Source: Nitrososphaera_A sp036522495 (GTDB lineage: Archaea; Thermoproteota; Nitrososphaeria; Nitrososphaerales; Nitrososphaeraceae). Taken from it: DNA of 8,882 nucleotides. A model generated the notes under the pieces. It was given only the letters and a program-made list of their open reading frames with translations. It was not told where the DNA came from and did not search any database. The stretch spans positions 1-8,882 of the forward strand of contig DATDFS010000124.1 in NCBI GenBank assembly GCA_036522495.1, read 5' to 3'. Position numbers and translations under genes: made by a program. Shown here one piece after another: positions 1 to 5,610 of this stretch (its first letter is position 1; each line of letters opens with the position of its first letter).

Positions 1-684
1 TATAAGCACAATTTCGTTAGGAGCAAAAAAAGCGTTATACAGAGAAATTTGATTATTATACAGAACATCTGATACCAAAGATAGCATATTATAGTCTGGT
101 TTTTGATTAGTCTGCCGTCGATCTTGATCAGATGAATCAATAGCAGAAGCAGCAGCCGAAGATGGCAGGGTGATAGTGATCTTTGAAAGTCCTTCTTTTA
201 TCTTACCTTCAAACCTTTTAGATGCAGTTGATACAATATTTCTAATTTCCTCAATGTCTTCTGCAAATAGTGTCAGTTGTTTATTTGTCTGAATCAGGTT
301 GTAACTTCCGCTTTCATTTTCAAATACTTCGTCGAGCAGATTAAAGATCTCATCAAATTCTTTATCGCTAAAATCTATGTCAATTATGCTGCCTGTTAAT
401 GACATCCTAGCACCGCCCATTCGATTATTTATATCTGGTTTGTCTTCCTTTTCTTGTTCTTTGATTAATGTGTCTGCAAACCGTTTAATTGCAACGACTA
501 TAGTACCGATCTGAACCTCGATACCTGTAATTTCTTCTACCGCAGGTTTGATTTTTTGCGCTAGAGCTGTGTAATTGGCTATACCTGATAAGAGCGCTTG
601 AAAATATAGATTGTTTGAGGCGAGAATTGTCCTTATTGCCTGGGGGACTGACTGATGGTACTCTAGTGCACGACGGTCATACAT
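1..684 (-). CDS. Putative regulator with N-terminal helix-turn-helix and ACT-like domains (3' end outside window)
   Basis: An open frame of 228 codons runs from ATG at 684 to the window edge without a stop, so the C-terminus is missing. Residues about 13-75 are helical and resemble the N-terminal HTH-like module of archaeal ACT-domain proteins (pattern ALAQKIKPAVEE, then IGTIVVAIKRFAD). Residues about 95-173 have alternating strand/helix character (SLTGSIIDIDF, a helix, then KQLTLFAED) that fits an ACT-like fold. A Ser/Ala/Gln-rich linker (175-196) precedes a second similar unit (YNMLSLVSDV, then APNEIVLI) cut by the edge. ACT domains usually bind small ligands such as amino acids. The gene is divergent from hsp20 with only about 100 nt between them, so it may control that operon or itself; this is inference. 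The start is supported by a TATA box about 21 nt upstream. The ACT assignment is by pattern only, and the ligand is unknown. Confidence 0.72.
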   Translation of the reverse strand, partial: MYDRRALEYHQSVPQAIRTILASNNLYFQALLSGIANYTALAQKIKPAVEEITGIEVQIGTIVVAIKRFADTLIKEQEKEDKPDINNRMGGARMSLTGSIIDIDFSDKEFDEIFNLLDEVFENESGSYNLIQTNKQLTLFAEDIEEIRNIVSTASKRFEGKIKEGLSKITITLPSSAAASAIDSSDQDRRQTNQKPDYNMLSLVSDVLYNNQISLYNAFFAPNEIVLI

Positions 685-701
685 ACATGTTATAATCACA
701 T

Positions 702-708
702 TATATAG
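702..708 (-). promoter_or_regulatory. TATA box for the divergent HTH/ACT-like gene
   Basis: On the minus strand this reads CTATATAA-like sequence centred about 21 nt from the ATG at 684. That spacing predicts a leaderless or nearly leaderless transcript, as is common in archaea. Confidence 0.5.
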
Positions 709-737
709 GTAATAAAGCTTTTGCTACGTAAGTAAAA

Positions 738-746
738 TTTATATAT
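738..746 (+). promoter_or_regulatory. TATA box of the hsp20-cdc48 operon
   Basis: TTTATATAT preceded by an A-rich stretch (GTAAAA) that could serve as a BRE. Initiation about 25 nt downstream would fall near 767-771, just before the hsp20 Shine-Dalgarno and start codons. Confidence 0.55.
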
Positions 747-762
747 TGTAATATGTATTACA
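747..762. promoter_or_regulatory. Perfect 16-bp dyad in the hsp20 promoter, candidate operator
   Basis: TGTAATA-TG-TATTACA: two perfect 7-bp arms with a 2-bp centre, starting immediately after the TATA box and lying before the expected transcription start. A repressor bound here could block polymerase recruitment or escape. The regulator is unknown; the divergent HTH/ACT-like protein is one candidate by position only. Confidence 0.45.
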
Positions 763-770
763 GTATGTTA

Positions 771-775
771 GGTGA
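771..775 (+). promoter_or_regulatory. Shine-Dalgarno of hsp20 (decides the start)
   Basis: GGTGA, complementary to the archaeal 16S 3' end, lies 11 nt before ATG 787. The same motif (AGGTGA) sits 12 nt before cdc48, which favours ATG 787 over the upstream in-frame GTG at 772 that overlaps this motif. Confidence 0.5.
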
Positions 776-786
776 AACAATCAAAA

Positions 787-1329
787 ATGTGGAGAGATCC
801 GTTTTGGGGTATTAGAAACACGAGTAGAATTTTTGAAGAGATGGACAAAGAGTTTGAAGAAGCAGAGGATATGCTAGGGAGGGTTTTCAGGACAGCCCGG
901 CAAATAAATCCGTCCGATCTTGTAGGCAACTTTCCATACTACTATGGATACCAGGTAACAATAGGTCCTGATGGCAAACCCCGTGTAAGGGAATTCGGCA
1001 ATGTAAGACCAACTGCCAAGGGCCTTGTAGAACAAAGTGGTACAAGAGCTCCATTAGTGGATACTGCCTTAGATGAGAAACAAAATACATTGAAAATCAC
1101 TGCCGAGATGCCTGGTGTAAACAAAGAAGACATCAAAGTGGATGTGTCTGACCAATATGTCACTATACATGCAGAGAAAGGCGAAAAGAAGTACCATGCT
1201 GACATACCAGTGGATGTTGAGTTAGATGATGCTTCTGCAAAGGCGACTTACTCAAATGGCATACTGGAGCTCAAGATCAAGCTAAAGCAAACTCCCAAAT
1301 CAAAGGCTAAAGAGATAAGAGTGGAATAA
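787..1329 (+). CDS. hsp20: Small heat shock protein Hsp20 (alpha-crystallin family)
   Basis: An ATP-independent cytoplasmic holdase that forms oligomers and keeps unfolding proteins soluble. From ATG 787 it has 180 residues; an in-frame GTG at 772 would add five. The N-terminal arm (about 1-85) has a charged helix (FEEMDKEFEEAEDML) and the segment GYQVTIGPDGKP seen in archaeal Hsp20s. The alpha-crystallin domain spans roughly 88-170 and contains the family hallmark A-x-x-x-x-G-I-L (ATYSNGIL, about 153-160). The C-terminal tail ends in IRV at 177-179, matching the I-x-I/V motif that links dimers in oligomers. It is the first gene of an apparent operon with cdc48 (43-nt gap); an Hsp20-Cdc48 pairing is also known in other archaea such as Archaeoglobus (from memory). 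The TATA box and dyad just upstream suggest regulated, probably stress-responsive, transcription. The family call is very secure; the exact start is not. Confidence 0.95.
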   Translation: MWRDPFWGIRNTSRIFEEMDKEFEEAEDMLGRVFRTARQINPSDLVGNFPYYYGYQVTIGPDGKPRVREFGNVRPTAKGLVEQSGTRAPLVDTALDEKQNTLKITAEMPGVNKEDIKVDVSDQYVTIHAEKGEKKYHADIPVDVELDDASAKATYSNGILELKIKLKQTPKSKAKEIRVE

Positions 1330-1348
1330 AATATTCCACATTATTTTT
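1321..1348 (+). terminator. Hairpin with T-rich tail at the hsp20 stop, possible partial terminator
   Basis: GTGGAATA and TATTCCAC form a perfect 8-bp stem around a 3-nt AAA loop (1321-1339), followed by TTATTTTT (1341-1348). The stem contains the last two hsp20 codons and its stop. It lies inside a probable operon, so it could reduce cdc48 transcription relative to hsp20, or protect the 3' end of a processed hsp20 mRNA. Archaeal termination depends mainly on the U tract, which here is short and interrupted. Confidence 0.45.
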
Positions 1349-1354
1349 GAATCT

Positions 1355-1360
1355 AGGTGA
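1355..1360 (+). promoter_or_regulatory. Shine-Dalgarno of cdc48
   Basis: AGGTGA 12 nt before the ATG at 1373. It matches the motif and spacing in front of hsp20 ATG 787. Confidence 0.5.
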
Positions 1361-1372
1361 CAAGATAAGAAT

Positions 1373-3667
1373 ATGAATGATGATAATAAAAATAACAATT
1401 TGACATTGAGGGTGACTGAGACTAACCCCAAGTTCGTTGGCAGGGGGATAGCACTCGTTGATCCAAAGATAGTAGAGAAGTTGGGTTTATCTACGGGAGA
1501 CGTAATTGAAATTAGGGGTTCTAGAAAGAAAACTTTTGTCTTGTTATGGTCTAGTCAGCCAGATGACTACGGGCGTGGGTTGATTAGGATTGATGGATAC
1601 ACTCGTAACAACATAGGCGTAGGGATTGATGACAGAGTCAACGTTCAGAAGGTTACCGATGTCACAAAAGCAGAGCAAGTAATTCTATCACCTACTGAAG
1701 AATTAAACATCGTAGGTCTTGAAGAACATCTTCCGGAACTACTTGATGGTCGTGTAGTTGCTAAGGGAGATATGATTCCACTTAATATAATGGGAAGGAA
1801 AATTGGTTTTGTAATTACTAGTATATCGCCATCCTCAGATGCAGCAGCGTCGTTAGTTGACAGTAATCTTACAGAGTTCATCATCGGATCAGTGCCCAAA
1901 GCTGGTGCTGGTGGGAGAGGAGGTATTGTTCCCAGGATAACATATGAGGATATCGGTGGTCTGAAAAATGAAGTTCAAAAAGTTAGAGAGATGATTGAGC
2001 TTCCACTAAGACATCCAGAGATCTTTGAGAGGATTGGAATTGAAGCACCGAAGGGTGTTTTGCTTTATGGACCACCTGGAACTGGAAAGACACTACTTGC
2101 AAAGGCAGTAGCCAATGAAACAAATGCAAACTTTTATTCCATAGGGGGACCGGAGATAATGAGCAAATTCTATGGGGAGAGTGAAGAGCGCCTGAGAGAA
2201 ACATTCAAGCAAGCGCAAGAAAATTCTCCATCGATTATATTTATAGATGAGATAGACTCAATAGCTCCAAAGAGAGAAGAAGTATCAGGAGATGTGGAGA
2301 AAAGGGTAGTATCCCAGTTATTGACACTGATGGATGGTATTGAAGGCAGAGGCAAGCTTGTGGTAATAGGTGCCACTAACAGACCAAACGCACTTGATCC
2401 TGCACTAAGACGCCCTGGCAGGTTTGATAGGGAGATTGAAATAGGAATACCCGATGAAGGTGGCAGATTTGACGTTCTACAGATTCATACTAGGGGGATG
2501 CCGCTAACTGAAGATGTTAATTTAGAATCTATAGCCAAAGTTACACACGGTTTTGTTGGTGCTGACTTGGAAGCATTAAGTAAAGAAGCAGCCATGCGAT
2601 CACTTCGAAGAGTACTTCCTGAAATTAACATGGAGCAATCCAAGATCCCTATTGAAGTTTTAAACAAGATCAAAATTACAAACGAAGACTTTCAGAATGC
2701 ACTAAAAGATGTTCAACCATCAGCTATGAGAGAAGTACAAATACAAAGACCGAATGTTAAATGGGATGATATTGGTGGATTAATTGAAGTCAAAGAAGAA
2801 TTGGCAGAAGCAATAGAGTGGCCCCTAAAACATGCAGATCTATTCAATCAAGCAGACGTAAGGCCACCAAAAGGTCTGATGTTGTATGGTCCACCTGGAA
2901 CTGGTAAGACGATGATCGCAAAAGCCGTTGCAACTACCTCTGAAGCCAACTTCATAAGTGTAAAAGGTCCGGAACTTCTATCAAAGTGGGTTGGAGAATC
3001 TGAAAAAGGAGTTAGGGAAATCTTTAGGAAAGCTAGGCAGGCATCTCCATGCATAGTTTTCTTCGATGAGTTAGACGCAGTAGCTCCTAGGAGAGGCAGA
3101 TCTGAAGGAGATGCACATGTTACTGAAAGAGTAATCAGTCAAATGCTAACTGAAATGGATGGTTTAGAAGACCTTAAGGGTGTTGTTGTAATAGGCGCTA
3201 CAAACAGGCCGGACATCATAGACGAGGCACTGCTAAGACCGGGGCGATTTGACCGTATACTCGAAGTACCGTTCCCCAATAAAGAGGCGAGAAAGGATAT
3301 ACTGAAAATCCATACTAAAAGAAAACCCCTTGATAATACTGTCGATATGGAGAAATTAGTAGAACTAACAGATGGATTCACAGGAGCCGATATCGCAGCT
3401 ATAGTTAATGCAGCGGCAATGTCAGCAATCAAGGAGCATGTTGCTGCCATCAGTGAAACAAATAGCAGTAAGGGGAGAAAAGATAAAACAATGACAGCAG
3501 CAGCTGCTATAGAAGAAGAACAAGAGAAAGAGGGAGCCGAAAGTCAGGCAGGCGAACACAAAAAAGACGAAAAACAAGGTTTGAAAATTGCGATGAAACA
3601 TTTTGAAAGTGCACTCCAAAAGATAAAAAAAAGAACTACTGCCGTTAGTAATCCAGGCCTTGTCTAA
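1373..3667 (+). CDS. cdc48: Cdc48/VAT-type AAA ATPase (p97-like unfoldase)
   Basis: A 764-residue hexameric AAA+ machine that unfolds proteins by threading them through its pore, often for proteasomal degradation. Domains: N domain (double-psi barrel plus second subdomain, about 8-185), D1 (about 195-440) and D2 (about 465-745). D1 has Walker A GPPGTGKT at 233-240, pore loop KFYG at 265-268, Walker B IIFIDE at 288-293 and arginine fingers in RRPGRFD at 346-352. D2 has Walker A at 506-513, pore loop KWVG at 538-541, Walker B IVFFDE at 561-566 and RPGRFD at 622-627. All catalytic residues look intact. A charged, low-complexity insert (about 693-736) interrupts the C-terminal helical part before the conserved MKHFE segment. 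The last residues are PGLV, so no C-terminal hydrophobic-Tyr-X proteasome-docking motif is present. It is the second gene of the hsp20 operon; the length is normal for the family. Confidence 0.97.
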   Translation: MNDDNKNNNLTLRVTETNPKFVGRGIALVDPKIVEKLGLSTGDVIEIRGSRKKTFVLLWSSQPDDYGRGLIRIDGYTRNNIGVGIDDRVNVQKVTDVTKAEQVILSPTEELNIVGLEEHLPELLDGRVVAKGDMIPLNIMGRKIGFVITSISPSSDAAASLVDSNLTEFIIGSVPKAGAGGRGGIVPRITYEDIGGLKNEVQKVREMIELPLRHPEIFERIGIEAPKGVLLYGPPGTGKTLLAKAVANETNANFYSIGGPEIMSKFYGESEERLRETFKQAQENSPSIIFIDEIDSIAPKREEVSGDVEKRVVSQLLTLMDGIEGRGKLVVIGATNRPNALDPALRRPGRFDREIEIGIPDEGGRFDVLQIHTRGMPLTEDVNLESIAKVTHGFVGADLEALSKEAAMRSLRRVLPEINMEQSKIPIEVLNKIKITNEDFQNALKDVQPSAMREVQIQRPNVKWDDIGGLIEVKEELAEAIEWPLKHADLFNQADVRPPKGLMLYGPPGTGKTMIAKAVATTSEANFISVKGPELLSKWVGESEKGVREIFRKARQASPCIVFFDELDAVAPRRGRSEGDAHVTERVISQMLTEMDGLEDLKGVVVIGATNRPDIIDEALLRPGRFDRILEVPFPNKEARKDILKIHTKRKPLDNTVDMEKLVELTDGFTGADIAAIVNAAAMSAIKEHVAAISETNSSKGRKDKTMTAAAAIEEEQEKEGAESQAGEHKKDEKQGLKIAMKHFESALQKIKKRTTAVSNPGLV

Positions 3668-3689
3668 CTAGATTTTAGAATACACAGAA

Positions 3690-3695
3690 GGAGGT
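3690..3695 (+). promoter_or_regulatory. Strong Shine-Dalgarno of the zinc-ribbon gene
   Basis: GGAGGT, the best ribosome-binding match in the operon, lies 15 nt before ATG 3711. This is a rather long spacer. Confidence 0.45.
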
Positions 3696-3710
3696 TCAAG
3701 CCAAGAATAT

Positions 3711-3956
3711 ATGAGTAGTAGAGATGCTGCAAAAACAGCAATAGAAGTTACTAACGCTAGTAGTATCATCGGCCATCAACAAGCTGCACTGTTAAAGAAA
3801 CCATCTCCCAGTAGAGTAGATTATAACTTTTCTAACTATTGTTCACAGTGTGATCTAAAACTTTCAAAACAAACCTTACGGTGCCCAGAGTGTAAACAAA
3901 AAGTAAGGACAAAACCATGGCATCGTTCGAAAATAGTGGAATTTAGGCGAATATAG
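3711..3956 (+). CDS. Small zinc-ribbon protein of unknown function
   Basis: An 81-residue protein. The first half (1-37) is Ala/Ser-rich and probably flexible. The second half carries two CxxC knuckles, CSQC at 44-47 and CPEC at 58-61, ten residues apart, which should bind one zinc ion in a rubredoxin-like ribbon. The tail is basic (KQKVRTKPWHRSK, 62-74), consistent with nucleic-acid or protein binding. I recognise the CPEC-KQKVRTKPWH pattern as common in small thaumarchaeal proteins, but no function is known to me. It follows cdc48 by 43 nt on the same strand with its own strong ribosome-binding site, so it is probably the last gene of the operon and might be a cofactor or regulator of it. 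That role is inferred from position only. Confidence 0.82.
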   Translation: MSSRDAAKTAIEVTNASSIIGHQQAALLKKPSPSRVDYNFSNYCSQCDLKLSKQTLRCPECKQKVRTKPWHRSKIVEFRRI

Positions 3957-4474
3957 AGATAACAAATCTAACAAATTTCACTTATCCACTGAAAGGAAAT
4001 TTAGAAGCAAAAAAATCTTACGACTGATGATCAATCATTCAGTCAAACGTCGACGCTGATAATCGTGAAGGCATCTCCTATGTGATAGGCTATCGATAAT
4101 AAAACAAGTCAAAATAATTGCTACCGGATACCTCGAAATCTTAAATCTACAATTGGTGGTGATGTAGTTGACGTTAAGCTTTTCAAGGTTCTGATTAAAA
4201 GGTAAACATCTATCATGTAACACAAAGAAGCAATGTTAAAGATAGCAAACGATCACAAACACCTTCCAGGGTTCAGTGATAGAAGCGTTCGAAGATAGCT
4301 GCCGTCATATAATCCAAATATACCTCATCGAGCGAGTGGAAGAAAGAGAAGCTGGAGAAAGTTCGATTAGAACCACTAGCCTAGAGAGGACAAACCGTGA
4401 GATGACTGGTGGAATCAACCACAGCCAAGTTGTGTTTATTACTGACAGATTCTAGATGTAGATCTCGAAAGATA
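3957..4474. other. Long intergenic region, no supported gene
   Basis: I see no convincing gene here. The only open stretch of note is a 59-codon plus-strand frame from GTG 4276 to TAG 4453-4455 (starts VIEAFEDSCRHI), with no Shine-Dalgarno and no recognised family. A 62-codon minus frame at 4035-4223 also lacks recognisable features. The stretch contains an interrupted dyad at 4022-4044 and an 8-bp palindrome CGTCGACG near 4048-4055. Because it borders two decayed genes, it may itself be decayed coding DNA. Confidence 0.5.
4022..4044. repeat. Near-perfect inverted repeat downstream of the zinc-ribbon gene
   Basis: GACTGATGAT and ATCATTCAGTC are inverted with a 2-bp centre; the right arm carries one extra T. 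No U-tract follows, so it is a weak terminator candidate. It could be an operator or a structured RNA 3' end about 65 nt after the zinc-ribbon stop codon. Confidence 0.35.
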
Positions 4475-4610
4475 CTATCCAATCCTGTAGCCGGGAGCAT
4501 TCTTTCTAGTGTCAAATAGCGCTGAAGCAATCATCGTAATCCTTCTCATGGCCAGGCTTTATGTTCCTACTTATCACTGAGACAACTTCATTTTGAGGAT
4601 TGCTTGCCAT
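4475..4610 (-). pseudogene. Remnant of an antibiotic biosynthesis monooxygenase (ABM) domain gene
   Basis: From ATG at 4610 the minus strand reads MASNPQNEVVSVISRNIKPG followed by HEKDYDDCFSAI and then a stop. In the +1 frame it resumes as LFDTRKNAPGYRIG and stops again at 4475-4477. The order 'SRNIKPGHEKDYDD ... APGY' matches the N-terminal half of the ABM-like ferredoxin-fold proteins of archaea and bacteria, where the usual pattern is approximately 'R-x-V-K-P-G-H-E-x-x-Y-x-x-W ... APGY'. The two pieces are in different frames, and the spacer between them is shorter than I recall. I found no match to the rest of the domain further downstream. I therefore read it as a frameshifted and truncated gene. 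A purine-rich GATGAGAG precedes the start. The family assignment is from motif memory. Confidence 0.6.
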
Positions 4611-4762
4611 GTTGTGCTCTCATCTTTAGTATGTGTATGTTTCTAATATGCTATCTCCCTGACTACACTCTACTCTGAGTAACTAAGTAACTGAGGCTGG
4701 GCATAATATGTGTCTCCATTTTTTACTCAAGTTACTGTTTGATTAGCTTCCTAGCATGTGTT

Positions 4763-5291
4763 TTATCGCTTTTGGTTGTTTTTTTGCATGTTTTGCAATT
4801 GTATACCAATTAAGGTAAGTATGCTGACATATACTGTACCAGTCTCTAACGCATTTACAAACCAATCCACATTGTCAGGATTCAAGCCTCTTTTCTTTAA
4901 TACTCTATGCAGATTCAAAAAGCTTGGGAGCGAATGCTCTATCCATGGATAGATTTGATATAACCTATACTGACTCTTTAACTTCCAGAATTTTCTGAAG
5001 AGATTGTTTACTTGTTTTTCACGTGTGCCTAATTCAATTGCTACTTTCAATGATTTTTTTGCTTGGCTAGAGTTTGTAAGCCTGAGTAGCTTTTTCATTG
5101 TGGGATTGGTTGTTTCCATTGCTTTGTTGTTGATGATAGGTCATTCCATTTCCACTACCATTGGATGCCTTCTTTAAAATGGTACTGATATCACGAAACG
5201 ACATTCTAGCTTCCTGGGCTATCTCACGTACATTTTTGCCTTGATTATAATACAATTCTATAACAATTTCTCTTTCGCTGCTGTTTAACAT
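4763..5291 (-). pseudogene. Frameshifted HTH regulator gene (thaumarchaeal family)
   Basis: Two overlapping minus-strand frames are halves of one gene. The first (5291-5067, 74 codons) holds an N-terminal HTH (LNSSEREIVIELYYNQGK, then VREIAQEARMSFRDISTILKKA), an Asn/Gln-rich linker, and ATQAYKL before a TAG. The second frame continues the same domain as SQAKKSLKVAIELG, then a helical region (FRKFWKLKSQY ... LPSFLNLHRVLKKRGLNPDNV) and stops at 4763. Related thaumarchaeal proteins, as I remember them, read 'AYKLFS-G-K' through this point, so loss of two T's in CTC-TTT-AGC would explain the shift. The expected long C-terminal coiled coil is also reduced to a short tail (QLQNMQKNNQKR). The pieces would be annotated separately as a 74-residue HTH protein and a 118-residue protein (4763-5119) by a gene caller. 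A programmed +1 shift at CTC-TAG-C is a less likely alternative. Confidence 0.75.
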
Positions 5292-5306
5292 ACAGATTGC
5301 TTTTAG

Positions 5307-5316
5307 ATATTAATAA
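5307..5316 (-). promoter_or_regulatory. TATA box of the frameshifted HTH regulator
   Basis: On the minus strand TTATTAATAT is centred about 21 nt before ATG 5291, giving a leaderless arrangement. A promoter that still looks intact suggests recent inactivation of the gene. Confidence 0.4.
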
Positions 5317-5336
5317 TAACCTGATAGCTATATCTG

Positions 5337-5382
5337 TTACCATTATTACCATGTTTGCTACCTGCCTATTACCTCTGTTACC
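5337..5382. repeat. Cluster of five T/CTACC direct repeats upstream of the HTH regulator
   Basis: TTACC occurs at 5337, 5346, 5369 and 5378, and CTACC at 5358, with start-to-start spacings of 9, 12, 11 and 9, close to one helical turn. The outer copies belong to identical 11-bp units CTGTTACCATT at 5334-5344 and 5375-5385. The cluster lies just upstream of the TATA box at 5307-5316, where activator or repressor sites are expected. Confidence 0.45.
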
Positions 5383-5401
5383 ATTGAATTAGATAGGCAG
5401 G
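5361..5401. repeat. 9-bp perfect inverted repeat with 23-nt spacer
   Basis: CCTGCCTAT (5361-5369) and ATAGGCAGG (5393-5401) are exact reverse complements. The spacer contains two of the TTACC copies. It could form a hairpin or be a divided operator; no T-tract supports a terminator. Confidence 0.4.
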
Positions 5402-5610
5402 GAGAAAAGACCACAATCATTAGAGTGTATAGGACCCGTGAAATTTCTGCGACAAAAATTAACCTTATTGTCAAACTCTCAACATACCGCATCCAAATTC
5501 AATATAAAAATAATATCCTTATTTAGCTTTAAATAAATAAAACTGGCTGCAGGATTAAGTTTATTTCTATGGATAGCAGTAGCAGCAGCTATTATACTAT
5601 GTAGAAGTGT

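Larger units (their letters stand above)
5292..5610. other. Intergenic region with repeats, no supported gene
   Basis: It holds a TATA box for the frameshifted regulator, a TTACC repeat cluster and an inverted repeat, each listed separately. Near its right end a plus-strand frame with no start codon encodes a membrane-helix-like stretch (from 5543, LAAGLSLFLWIAVAAAIILC). I do not annotate it as a gene. Confidence 0.5.

Noticed and set aside
3139..3450. Minus-strand 103-codon frame inside cdc48
   Set aside because: It is the antisense shadow of the conserved D2 ATPase domain.
4035..4223. Minus-strand 62-codon frame
   Set aside because: Composition is not convincing, there is no promoter or ribosome-binding site, and no family is recognised.
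4276..4455. Plus-strand 59-codon frame starting with GTG (VIEAFEDSCRHI)
   Set aside because: No Shine-Dalgarno, no recognised family, and the antisense strand is similarly open. It could be chance or decayed DNA, so it is mentioned only in the intergenic entry.
4681..4736. AGTAACT repeats and a loose inverted match (AGTAACTGAG versus CTCAAGTTACT)
   Set aside because: The inverted match needs an inserted base and has a long loop. It was judged too weak to list as a feature.
4758..4952. Plus-strand 64-codon frame
   Set aside because: It is antisense to the C-terminal half of the frameshifted HTH regulator, whose protein sequence is clearly family-like.
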